64,000 bases of DNA from Sphaerothrix epifaneia (GTDB lineage: Bacteria; Cyanobacteriota; Cyanobacteriia; Phormidesmidales; Phormidesmidaceae): NCBI RefSeq assembly GCF_042788235.1, contig NZ_JBHZOL010000065.1, positions 1-64,000 on the forward strand, read 5' to 3'. Position numbers and translations under genes: made by a program. The notes beneath the pieces were generated by a model. The model ran no database searches. It worked only from the letters and a program-made list of their open reading frames with translations, and had not been told where the DNA came from. Shown here piece by piece: positions 9,405 to 18,028 of this stretch (position 1 is the stretch's first letter; every line of letters starts with the position of its first letter).

Positions 9405-9791
9405 GTGAGCCAACAGCCTAAAATTATTCGTCTTGACATGCTTGATACTGATTATGTCAAGCTCACAACTGGCGACAACATTCCAGAAGATCGAAAACGA
9501 AGACTTGCCGCCGATCATTACAACATTGAACTTTTAAGTCGTCATCTGATTCGCTATCAATATGCCGATCTTGACCAGCAAGGACGAGACGATGTTCTTT
9601 GCAAAATTGGCACAACAGCAGACCTGTTCACCCCTGCCGATATGGAAGCAATGGACGATCGCCTACGCACGACAGGGCAATTCTTTCTTACCCAGGGTGA
9701 ACGGCAACAGGTCGTTAACTGGCTGCAAGATGAGTTGGGGGTTACAGTCGAGCTAGGCGAGCCGGGAACAACCGATGATAAGGCTTGTTAG
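9405..9791 (+). CDS. Hypothetical protein
   Basis: I do not recognise this gene. The protein is about 128 residues, acidic and mixed alpha/beta, with no signal peptide or membrane segment. I prefer GTG 9405 because AGGA lies about 10 bases before it; TTG 9384 would add seven residues. Its last codons overlap by 4 bases the stop of the convergent small gene downstream. Composition and HIP1-rich context match the neighbours, so it does not look foreign. Confidence 0.6.
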   Translation: MSQQPKIIRLDMLDTDYVKLTTGDNIPEDRKRRLAADHYNIELLSRHLIRYQYADLDQQGRDDVLCKIGTTADLFTPADMEAMDDRLRTTGQFFLTQGERQQVVNWLQDELGVTVELGEPGTTDDKAC

Positions 9792-10003
9792 TAGCTAATT
9801 TTGAGCGCGGTTACGGGGACTTCATCCCACGATTCAACCGTCCGTAGGCAGGTTGTCCACCCTTCTTGCTTTTGGTCTGCGGTTAAATTTTGCTCGAAGG
9901 TGATATGACATTCTCGCGCTTGGGCTTCGTCGTAGCAAGCAATGCAGGAATAAACGATACCGCAGGGATCGATCTGTTCATTAATCCAAATAGGTTTGGC
10001 CAT
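9788..10003 (-). CDS. Small conserved-looking protein, Cys-containing
   Basis: This is a 71-residue protein with Cys residues in an IDPCGIVYSCIACYDEA context (C-x5-C-x2-C), a further Cys before HITF and one in TTCL, followed by a Trp/Val-rich C-terminus. The Cys spacing could bind a metal. I cannot assign a family. It converges on the preceding gene with a 4-base overlap of ends. Confidence 0.55.
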   Translation of the reverse strand: MAKPIWINEQIDPCGIVYSCIACYDEAQARECHITFEQNLTADQKQEGWTTCLRTVESWDEVPVTALKISY

Positions 10004-10202
10004 TGTTCCGGGAGAGATAGCTAAAGTCAGAAGGCAGAGTGAAAGGTTTTTGGCAAAAGGCTATCAGGAGTTTGAGTCTTAACTTTATGGCAGCCGCGAT
10101 GCGCTTCGGCTAGAGACTGCTGCTAGGGCGGATTGCTCATCGTTTATCTAATCGCTAACGCCAGCCAGCGATCGTCCCAGGCGCGTTACCTGAGCGAAAC
10201 CC

Positions 10203-11963
10203 CTAAGAAGTGGCCAGTTCCGGCGACTGCTCACCCGCAACACTGTGAATGATTTGGCGCATTTCGGCGATCGCTTGGAGCTGGTAGTCGCTGGCTTCTT
10301 GAAACTTGCCAACCTGTTCAGACAGCGTTTCTAAGCCTTGCCGTACCGCTCCTAGCTGTTCTTGAATCGGCTGTAGCAGTTCTTCGCGCAGCTCTAAACG
10401 TCCAAACAGACGAGCAACTTCGCCACGCTTTTCCTGAAGCTGAGTTTCTAGCTGCTGCGCTTCTTCACGCTGAGTCGTTTGAGCCGTTGTTTGCTGATCG
10501 ACCTGTTGCTTTAGCTCAGCAATTTTTTCTTGTAGCTGTTTCGTTTCAGTTTCTAGGGTCTGGAGATCGCTAGTTGTCTTTTGCCGCAAAACTTCAATTT
10601 GGTTGAGCACAGGTTCGAGGTCAACCGGGACAGCGGGAGCTTCTTCAGTGCTCAAACCCTGGCGACGCTTAAGCAATGCCTGATGCTGGCTGAGAATCTC
10701 TTGGCGTTCTAGCAGATTGCGGCGCTGACCCACCAGTGTTTCATTCAGCATCCGGTAGCGATCTTGTTCTTCGTCTAGCTCAGTTTCTAGCTGGAGGCGA
10801 TCGAACTCGCTGACCTGCTCCATTCTGGATTTGAGATCGTCAATCGCCTGCTGTTGCAAATCGAGTTCTTCTTCTTGATCGCTAACAAAGCGCGACACTT
10901 TTTCAAGATCTTTTTCCAGTTCACTCACAAGGGCTTCTAATGCTTCAATCGGCATGGCTTCCAGGGCTGCCATATCGACCTTGTTGCCCAAGCGAACTTT
11001 GTCAGAAGTATTGAGTAGCTGATAAATCTGCTGATAGAGATTGCTTTGATCCTGAAGCTGCTCAGATAAAGCTTTTGCTTGCTGCTGCTTAAGATCGAGG
11101 CTTTCCTGGCACTTTTTTAACTCTGATCGAGTGGTAATTAAAGTGCTATTGGCCTCATGCCAAGCCTGCCAGCGATCGCGAATTGCTTGAGCCGTCTGAT
11201 CGGTTTCTGCTTGTTGGTGCTGAGCGGCTTCGCGTTGCTGTTCGAGGGCTTGTAAAGATTCATTCAGTTGCCCTTGCTGCTGATCCACGCGCTCAAAGGC
11301 CGCATTAAGCTGTTCTCGTAAAGATTCAGTCGGTGCGATCGCGCCAGTTAGCCGATTTAGAGACTCCTGAAGCTGCTGCTTTTCGGCTTCACCTAAACCG
11401 CCTTGCTGTTGTAGCTCGCCTTGGCGCTCTTCTAAGCGCCGCATTTCGCCATTTAGATGTGCCCAAGCGCCATCTAGCTCCTGCGTTTTGCGCTCTAGCT
11501 CTTCGCGTAGCCGATCAACTTCACCACGAGACTGCTCAACCTCCTGCCGTTGAGATTCGATTTGCTCAATATCTGCTTCAGCTTGCTCGACCTGCTCTTG
11601 CCGAGCTTCTAGCTCCATTTCACGGCGATTTAGCTCTTGACTTTGAAAGGTGAGTGACTGCTTCCACTGATCAATTTCTTCTTCCTGAGTTTTAAATTTT
11701 TTGCTCAGGTTAGAAAAATTTTGCAGGATTGTCACTAGCTGACGACCTGCTTCAGAATGGCGCTGCACCTGGCGATTGTTGCTCAAATCAACCATCACTA
11801 GGGCACCCGCATTGTAGCCAGCGTCGTCGGGTGCCGGAATGATTTCCTCTCCCGGTACCGAACTCCAACTTTGCTCACCGCGCTGACACGCAAGCAGCTT
11901 GAACTCTGCTTTGCCGCCACTCATGAATCCGCTCTTTCTCTGTACTTCAGCTAGATACAGCAC
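10203..11963 (-). CDS. hmpF: HmpF-like pilus motility coiled-coil protein
   Basis: The N-terminus (MLYLAEVQRKSGFMSGGKAEFKLLA region, about residues 1-75) is a small globular domain. Residues from about 80 to 560 are almost unbroken Glu/Gln/Leu-rich coiled coil. This combination matches HmpF, a cyanobacterial protein required for type IV pilus motility in hormogonia. The family name is by recognition of the N-terminus and of the position next to the hmp/pil chemotaxis genes. GTG 11963 is the start. It is divergent from the PatA-like gene, sharing a 590-base control region. HmpF is thought to act with the pilus motor at the cell poles; partners are not visible here. Confidence 0.85.
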   Translation of the reverse strand: MLYLAEVQRKSGFMSGGKAEFKLLACQRGEQSWSSVPGEEIIPAPDDAGYNAGALVMVDLSNNRQVQRHSEAGRQLVTILQNFSNLSKKFKTQEEEIDQWKQSLTFQSQELNRREMELEARQEQVEQAEADIEQIESQRQEVEQSRGEVDRLREELERKTQELDGAWAHLNGEMRRLEERQGELQQQGGLGEAEKQQLQESLNRLTGAIAPTESLREQLNAAFERVDQQQGQLNESLQALEQQREAAQHQQAETDQTAQAIRDRWQAWHEANSTLITTRSELKKCQESLDLKQQQAKALSEQLQDQSNLYQQIYQLLNTSDKVRLGNKVDMAALEAMPIEALEALVSELEKDLEKVSRFVSDQEEELDLQQQAIDDLKSRMEQVSEFDRLQLETELDEEQDRYRMLNETLVGQRRNLLERQEILSQHQALLKRRQGLSTEEAPAVPVDLEPVLNQIEVLRQKTTSDLQTLETETKQLQEKIAELKQQVDQQTTAQTTQREEAQQLETQLQEKRGEVARLFGRLELREELLQPIQEQLGAVRQGLETLSEQVGKFQEASDYQLQAIAEMRQIIHSVAGEQSPELATS

Positions 11964-12556
11964 GCTGATCGTCCTCTTTCTTCTGTCTCTGTACCCGGAT
12001 GGAATATCTACCCTGTATGTGCTTATCCATAACAGTGACAGATATTTACCTAACTCCCCTTAAAGATTCTAAATAGGTCTGAGGGCTGTATAAAGGTTTT
12101 ACAACTGATGGCTAGGAAAGTCATCACGCTCTCAAGCTGTAATCATGTTGTAACCTGTTTCAGACCCTTCTGGAACAGTAAAGCTAGCTACTGAAACCCA
12201 AAAGCTTGATTCATAATGCCTGTAAGCGCAAAAAGTATAGAACCTTGAGCCGCGCAAAAAACGGCATGGCTTTGGTCATCTATCCTATCCTCATATCGAC
12301 TAAAATGACTAGCGATCGATCAGGATCTGTGCTAGCGGCAAGCTTGACTACTTCAACTCGCAAACTTTGCCAAAACCACGCCTCTGCAGCTCAGCCCACC
12401 CTCAGACAGCGGCAGCTACTACCAGCCGAATCCATCAAGTTTTAATTAACTAAAACCAATATTTGTTGCTATCGTGAGGTGATCTAGCCACAATGCGGGT
12501 CTAGCCTCGTGTTGCCTATTAGATAATATTGCTATACATCTGCACACTGATAAAAC
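11964..12556. other. Shared control region of hmpF and the hmp operon
   Basis: This is 593 bases between divergent motility genes. It is AT-richer than its surroundings and has no convincing gene; a 79-codon rightward frame at 12206-12445 lacks a ribosome-binding site and looks random. Promoters for both directions should lie here, but I cannot assign a specific sigma-factor box with confidence. Confidence 0.5.
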
Positions 12557-13825
12557 ATGCAGGGTCAGCTAAGCGAAATTGATATCCGGAGTATTCTGCA
12601 GCTCATCGAACTGGGGCAGCGGACAGGAGAACTCTATGTTGAAACCTATCGCCCGTCCTCTCACCTGAGAACTTCAGACCGAATTGCTTTAGCGCCGACC
12701 CAAGCTTGGTTGATGTTTTTCTTAAATGGCCAAATTGTCTATGCAGGAGATACCAGCGGTAATCTAAATCGTTTGCGAGACTATTTACACGCTTATCGAC
12801 TCGACGGTTCTTTAGATACGACGGTTGTTTCGGCGATCGCCTCTTTCAACTCCCCTGAATATGGCTATCTCTGGACTTTGCTAGAACGTCATATCCTCTC
12901 ACCCGATCAAGGCCGCACCATTTTGCAAAATATGGTGCACGAAACCCTGTTTGATTTGCTCAGCCTCCACCAAGGAGGCTTTGTCTTTAAGCTGAGTTCA
13001 GCCCTAAATCCTCAGCTAATGACGCTAGAAATTGAGCCACTAGTGGTGAAGACGATGAAGCAAATCCAAGAATGGAAGCAATTTCATTCTTATATTCAGT
13101 CTCCCCAACAGTGCCCTGTCATCCTGGAACCGCAGCAGCTCCAAGATATGATGCCTTCCGCCGCCTTTAGCCGCTTGTCTAAATGGATGGACGGACAAAC
13201 CTCTCTTAGGCAAATTTCACGCTACCTAGGTCGCGATCTGCTAACCGTCACCAAAGCCATTTATCCCTACATTCAAAAAGGCTTCATTCAAATGACAGCC
13301 GATACTGCCGACTTAGAACTTTTTCCAGACGAAGCAGAAGTTTGGCAAGAGAGTGCAGTCCCTCGCATTGTCTGCATCGATGACGGTGCTGCAGTTCGTC
13401 AAACCGTTGAACAAATCCTCGATAGTAGCGGCTATGAAGTGACCTCAATTAGCAATCCCCTCAAAGCTCTTAGCCTGCTCTTTCAGCTTAATCCCGATCT
13501 AATCCTCTGCGATATTGCCATGCCTGAGCTAGAAGGGTACGAACTGTGTGCCATGCTGCGCCAGTCTACCGCTTTTCGCCAGACGCCCATCGTCATGCTG
13601 ACTGGCAAAGACGGTTTTATCGATCGCGTCAAAGCGGGTATGTCTGGCGCTACCGACTACCTGACCAAGCCCTTTGGTGCCCATGAACTATTAACGTTGG
13701 TAGAAAAATACGTAGGCTCTGGCAATCCTCAGCGGCCTTTACCCGAAAAACTACTGGCAGAGGCTATCCAAGATGAACTCGAACTTGATAGTCTCGATCA
13801 GCCCTCTCAAGTTTCACCTTCATAA
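12557..13825 (+). CDS. hmpA: PatA/PilG-like response regulator (HmpA)
   Basis: The N-terminal domain (MQGQLSEIDIRSILQLIELGQRTGELYVE) is the DUF4388/PATAN domain of PatA-like proteins. It is followed by a winged-helix-like region and a C-terminal receiver (about residues 270-395) with phosphoacceptor D319 in DLILCDIAMPE and the conserved Lys in YLTKPFG. PatA-type regulators are the output or input switch for pilus systems (PilG, PixG, HmpA). It is first in a five-gene chemotaxis operon. The symbol follows the Nostoc hmp naming by synteny; pilG/pixG are equivalent names. Confidence 0.88.
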   Translation: MQGQLSEIDIRSILQLIELGQRTGELYVETYRPSSHLRTSDRIALAPTQAWLMFFLNGQIVYAGDTSGNLNRLRDYLHAYRLDGSLDTTVVSAIASFNSPEYGYLWTLLERHILSPDQGRTILQNMVHETLFDLLSLHQGGFVFKLSSALNPQLMTLEIEPLVVKTMKQIQEWKQFHSYIQSPQQCPVILEPQQLQDMMPSAAFSRLSKWMDGQTSLRQISRYLGRDLLTVTKAIYPYIQKGFIQMTADTADLELFPDEAEVWQESAVPRIVCIDDGAAVRQTVEQILDSSGYEVTSISNPLKALSLLFQLNPDLILCDIAMPELEGYELCAMLRQSTAFRQTPIVMLTGKDGFIDRVKAGMSGATDYLTKPFGAHELLTLVEKYVGSGNPQRPLPEKLLAEAIQDELELDSLDQPSQVSPS

Positions 13826-14055
13826 GCTCTATCTTCGCTTTCGGCCTAGTCAAACTAACCAAGCAGGGCGATCGCCAGACGCCTGAATACCTGGTAGAGT
13901 AATTTTCTTGAAAAATTTAGCAATCAGTAGATTTAGGGGTACCTTATTAGTCACAGGGCACGCCTAGCGAGCTTTGAGTTGTTGAACATCCCTGAGAACG
14001 GCTAAAGAGTGGTGGCATTTTTTCCCTATAAGGGTTATCAACGGGTTGTGGAAAG

Positions 14056-14421
14056 ATGAGCACAGTTCTAGTGGTAGAAGACAGCGCTGCTCAGCGGGAG
14101 ATGATTACCGATCTGCTGAGAAAAAGTGGACTCAAAGTCACTGCTGCCAGCGATGGCGTCGAAGCTTTAGAAAGCATCCAAAGCCACCTGCCAGATCTCA
14201 TCGTGCTCGACATCGTCATGCCGAAAATGAATGGATACGAAGTTTGTCGGCGAATCAAGGCAGATCCAGCCACCCAAAATGTGCCTGTCGTGATGTGTTC
14301 TTCTAAAGGAGAAGAGTTTGATCGTTACTGGGGAATGAAACAGGGAGCAGATGCTTACATTGCAAAGCCGTTTCAGCCAACTGAGTTGGTTGGGACTGTC
14401 AAGCAATTGCTGCGAGGATAA
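14056..14421 (+). CDS. hmpB: CheY-like response regulator (HmpB/PilH)
   Basis: This is a stand-alone receiver domain of 121 residues with acidic pair E8/D9, phosphoacceptor D52 (IVLDIVMPKMNG), Ser in CSSKG and Lys in AKPF. It has no output domain, so it works by binding a partner such as the pilus motor or as a phosphate sink. A weak GGAAAG lies before the ATG. A 230-base gap separates it from the PatA-like gene, so it may have an additional promoter. Confidence 0.92.
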   Translation: MSTVLVVEDSAAQREMITDLLRKSGLKVTAASDGVEALESIQSHLPDLIVLDIVMPKMNGYEVCRRIKADPATQNVPVVMCSSKGEEFDRYWGMKQGADAYIAKPFQPTELVGTVKQLLRG

Positions 14422-14454
14422 GGTCGAGATGCACACAGTACAATGCGCTGAATT

Positions 14455-14985
14455 ATGGTAGGAAATCCAGATTTCCAAACAGGTCGCGGCCAAGATCAAG
14501 CTCCGGAGCTTCAAGAACTTGAAACTCCAGAAGGCGAACTACACTTGCGCTTCTACATCTCCTCAGGAGAAGAATTTGCGCTTCCGGCCACTGGTATCCG
14601 GCGAATCATTGAGCAAGCTCCTGATCGCATTACCCCCGTGCCGAATGTTTCTCCTCTTTTGCTCGGTACACTCAACGAACAAGGACGGGTCATCTGGGTC
14701 GCTGACCTGGGGCAATTTTTGGGATACGGATCGCCCCTCAATACAGATCGTTCAGAAATTCCTGTGATTGCTGTCGAAGATCAAGGAACTATGCTAGGCT
14801 TAGCCGTTAACCGGATCGTTGGGACCGAGTGGTTAGATATCGATGAGCTACAAGTGTCTAGAAACTATCCGGACGCAATGGCCCCTTTTTTAAGGGGAGA
14901 ATGGGTAGTAGATCCCGACCATAACCGTACGCTCCGGCTGCTAGATCAGGTGGCAATTCTGCGCTCAGCCCGGTGGGCAGCTTAA
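14455..14985 (+). CDS. hmpC: CheW-like adaptor (HmpC/PilI)
   Basis: This is a 176-residue CheW domain protein. After a 30-residue N-terminal lead, the segments EEFALPATGIRRIIEQ, ITPVPNVSPLLLGTLNEQG and GLAVNRIVG match the two beta-barrel halves of CheW. It couples the receptor to the CheA kinase. It starts 33 bases after hmpB and ends 42 bases before the receptor gene, consistent with one transcript. Confidence 0.9.
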   Translation: MVGNPDFQTGRGQDQAPELQELETPEGELHLRFYISSGEEFALPATGIRRIIEQAPDRITPVPNVSPLLLGTLNEQGRVIWVADLGQFLGYGSPLNTDRSEIPVIAVEDQGTMLGLAVNRIVGTEWLDIDELQVSRNYPDAMAPFLRGEWVVDPDHNRTLRLLDQVAILRSARWAA

Positions 14986-15027
14986 ACTGATGACGATTAG
15001 GGTATTTGCACTGGCAGGAGAAGGCAA

Positions 15028-17865
15028 ATGGCTTCAGGCACAGACTACTCTCAAGCATATCAGAAAGCTGAGAGAGCCTATATGCAGGGCAGCTACGAAA
15101 ACGCAGCCGCTACTATTGATCAGCTAGCAGAGGAGTATCCCACTGATCCCAACGTGCTACTGCTGCGGGGGCATATCTATTGCTATGGCTTACAGCAGTA
15201 CGAGGTTGCTTGTGAGCAATATAGATCTGTCTTGCAGCTAACCTCCGACCCAGAGTTTGTAGACTATGCCAACAACGGTTTAGCCTACGCCAGTCAATTT
15301 GCCGATGCTCAAGGAAGCAACGGTGCTGATGCCGTTGACGCCTTAGACGACGACCTTTACGGCGATGATAACAACGCCTGGGCAGCATCCGGATCGGAGT
15401 TGGCAGGTGATGAGCTGGTAGATGCTGATTTAGATTTTGCCGACCTGGATCTAGAAAGTTTTGAAGGATCTGGCGATCCCTTTACGCCTTCAGAGGCTGA
15501 TCAAGCCGACGTCAATCCCTTCGCAGTCAGTTCAGAAGCCCAATTCGATGAATTAGATACCAGCCCAGAAGACGATTTCAACGACTTTGACAATCCCTTC
15601 TCGTCTGCCCCTAACGATAGCCCGGGTTCAGTTGATCCGTTTGCAGCTAGTCAACCAGATGTCTTTGTCGATCGCCCTGATGACAGCGATAACCCTGATT
15701 TTGATGCCGACTTTTTTGATGAAGCATCGGCTGGTTTTTCCGCCGATGCTGCAGATCCTTTTCCCGCGTTTCAGGATGAAGGAACCTATAACGACTTTGC
15801 CAGTGAAGAACTGACCCACGATTTGAGAAACGAGGAAACTACCTTTAGCGTCCCCAGAGTAGACAACTACGAAGAGCCGCAAGCTGGAGGCTACGAAGAC
15901 GATCAAACGCTGTTTATGCCTGGGCCTGAAGCAGAGTTAGAGAACTTCTCTGAAGCTGAATCTGAGGCGCTTGATTACACACCTCCAGGAGCCTACGGGT
16001 CGGAAGATATGACTTTCGTAGCCTCGCCAGAAACGGGTGCCCCCGGCCTCGATCGCGACTATGAAGACGACTTCGGCGAAGACTTCTCAGATAACGGGGC
16101 TTCAACCAGCTTTTCAGAAGAGTTAGAAAGTGATCAAAGCAATGTTGACTTCCTAGACGAGTTTGATGAGTTTGACGATCTAGGGAGTCTACCTGATTTT
16201 GAACTTTCTGATAGCTCTGCTGGGTTCACCAGTCCTTCGGTTGGGTCATCGGGTATTGGCAGTGACGAAAGAATTAGTAGCAACGGGTCTGGATTTGACC
16301 TGGTAGATAGCAGCGAAGTCTCTGCCCTAGGAGATGACGAAGTTTTTGGCATTTCGGGCACCGTAGAGCAACTGCCTGTTTTTGCCCAGGAGGAACCCGA
16401 CGAGGAAATTAAGCCAACCGTCGAGCAGGGCTGGCTAGCGCCGCTAGAAAATGCTTCGTTTGACACCAAGCGGCTGTTAGTGGCAGGTGCAGCTGGAGTG
16501 GTTTCTGCCCTGGCCGTTGCCTTGGTGAACTTTGGCTTTGCCAGTCGAGCCACGTCGGAAGATACAGCCCCTGCCAACTATTCTTTGTATCGAATTTCGA
16601 TGGTTGGAGCCGCAGGGCTAGCTAGCTTTGGCGCGGCAGTCGGTATGGGATATTTGGCTAACCGCCGCATTAAGCAATCTGTAGAAGACCTCAAACAGCA
16701 GTTTGATCTGGTTTCACAAGGTAACTTGGGGGCTAGGGCAACTGTTTACACCGACGATGACTTGGGGCAGCTAGCTCACAACTTTAACCAAATGGCACGC
16801 GGGATTCTCACAACTACCAGCGAGGCTCAGCGCAAAGCTCAAGAACAAGAACAAGCTAAAGAAGATCTACAGCGGCAGGTCATTCGGCTGCTAGACGACG
16901 TAGAAGGGGCGGCGAGAGGTGACCTGACGGTACAAGCAGAAGTAACTCCTGACGTTTTAGGCGCTGTTGCAGATTCCTTCAACTTGACGATTCAAAACTT
17001 GAGGGAGATTGTGCAACAGGTAAGTGTGGCAGCGCGGCAGGTGAGTAAAGGTTCGGTTGAAAACGAAATGTTTGCGCGTAGCTTGTCGTCTGACGCGCTG
17101 AGACAAGCTGAAGAGCTAGCCGTTACGCTCAATTCAGTTCAAGTGATGACAGATTCTATTCAGCGGGTAGCTGAAAGTGCGCGTGAAGCAGAAGACGTGG
17201 CGCGTTCTGCTTCCTCTACCGCCTTGCGGGGCGGAGAAGCCGTAGAGCGTACGGTGGCGGGTATTCTTGAGATTCGCGAAACGGTGGCCGAAACGACTCG
17301 CAAGGTGAAGCGCTTAGCCGAATCTTCTCAAGAAATTTCTAAGATTGTGGCGCTGATTTCTCAAATTGCTTCTCGAACTAACCTGCTTGCTTTGAACGCC
17401 AGTATTGAAGCGGCGCGGGCGGGTGAAGCAGGCCGGGGTTTTGCTATCGTGGCGGATGAGGTACGCCAGTTAGCAGACCGCGCCGCGAAGGCGTCTAAGG
17501 AAATTGAGCAAATCGTCCTGCAAATTCAAAGTGAAACCAGCGGCGTCATGACGGCGATGGAAGAAGGAACACAGCAGGTAATTGAAGGAACCCGACTGGC
17601 CGAACAAGCCAAGCGATCGCTAGAAGATATTATCCAGGTTTCTAACCGAATTGATGTTCTGGTGCGTTCAATTACGGCTGACACCGTTGAGCAAACGGAA
17701 ACTTCCCGGGCTGTTGCTCAAGTTATGCAGTCTGTTGAGCTAACAGCGCAAGAAACTTCTCAAGAAGCCCAGCGCGTGTCAGCCTCGCTCCAAAACCTAG
17801 TTGGCGTTGCCCGCGATTTGCTGACCTCAGTTGAGCGATTCAAGGTCGATCCAGAAGATACATGA
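15028..17865 (+). CDS. hmpD: Methyl-accepting chemoreceptor with TPR and acidic N-terminus (HmpD/PilJ)
   Basis: Residues 1-95 are TPR-like (YQKAERAYMQGSYENAAATI; YEVACEQYRSVLQL). Residues about 96-475 are acidic and probably disordered, with five Asp/Asn-Pro-Phe motifs. Two hydrophobic helices (about 480-508 and 521-545) flank a loop of only some 15 residues. HAMP domains follow, and the MCP signalling hairpin has NLLALNASIEAARAGEAGRGF at about 782-802. The tiny loop argues against a periplasmic ligand domain, so input is probably cytoplasmic or membrane-linked. It is the receptor of the pilus chemotaxis array. Confidence 0.9.
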   Translation: MASGTDYSQAYQKAERAYMQGSYENAAATIDQLAEEYPTDPNVLLLRGHIYCYGLQQYEVACEQYRSVLQLTSDPEFVDYANNGLAYASQFADAQGSNGADAVDALDDDLYGDDNNAWAASGSELAGDELVDADLDFADLDLESFEGSGDPFTPSEADQADVNPFAVSSEAQFDELDTSPEDDFNDFDNPFSSAPNDSPGSVDPFAASQPDVFVDRPDDSDNPDFDADFFDEASAGFSADAADPFPAFQDEGTYNDFASEELTHDLRNEETTFSVPRVDNYEEPQAGGYEDDQTLFMPGPEAELENFSEAESEALDYTPPGAYGSEDMTFVASPETGAPGLDRDYEDDFGEDFSDNGASTSFSEELESDQSNVDFLDEFDEFDDLGSLPDFELSDSSAGFTSPSVGSSGIGSDERISSNGSGFDLVDSSEVSALGDDEVFGISGTVEQLPVFAQEEPDEEIKPTVEQGWLAPLENASFDTKRLLVAGAAGVVSALAVALVNFGFASRATSEDTAPANYSLYRISMVGAAGLASFGAAVGMGYLANRRIKQSVEDLKQQFDLVSQGNLGARATVYTDDDLGQLAHNFNQMARGILTTTSEAQRKAQEQEQAKEDLQRQVIRLLDDVEGAARGDLTVQAEVTPDVLGAVADSFNLTIQNLREIVQQVSVAARQVSKGSVENEMFARSLSSDALRQAEELAVTLNSVQVMTDSIQRVAESAREAEDVARSASSTALRGGEAVERTVAGILEIRETVAETTRKVKRLAESSQEISKIVALISQIASRTNLLALNASIEAARAGEAGRGFAIVADEVRQLADRAAKASKEIEQIVLQIQSETSGVMTAMEEGTQQVIEGTRLAEQAKRSLEDIIQVSNRIDVLVRSITADTVEQTETSRAVAQVMQSVELTAQETSQEAQRVSASLQNLVGVARDLLTSVERFKVDPEDT

Positions 17866-18028
17866 GGTGCTTAAATACCTCGTCTTGCCTAAGATTCGCT
17901 AGATTGGAGCCAATAGACTTTTACTTTCCCAAGCCAATCAGCCTCATCAGGAATCTTGGCAGACCAGCCACAGCAGTTTTAACGGCCCGAGTCTGGAGAA
18001 TATAGCAAGCACTTAGGGGGAAACCGCG

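Noticed and set aside
12206..12445. 79-codon rightward frame in the hmpF/hmpA control region
   Set aside because: No ribosome-binding site, composition unlike proteins of the window, and no recognisable motif.
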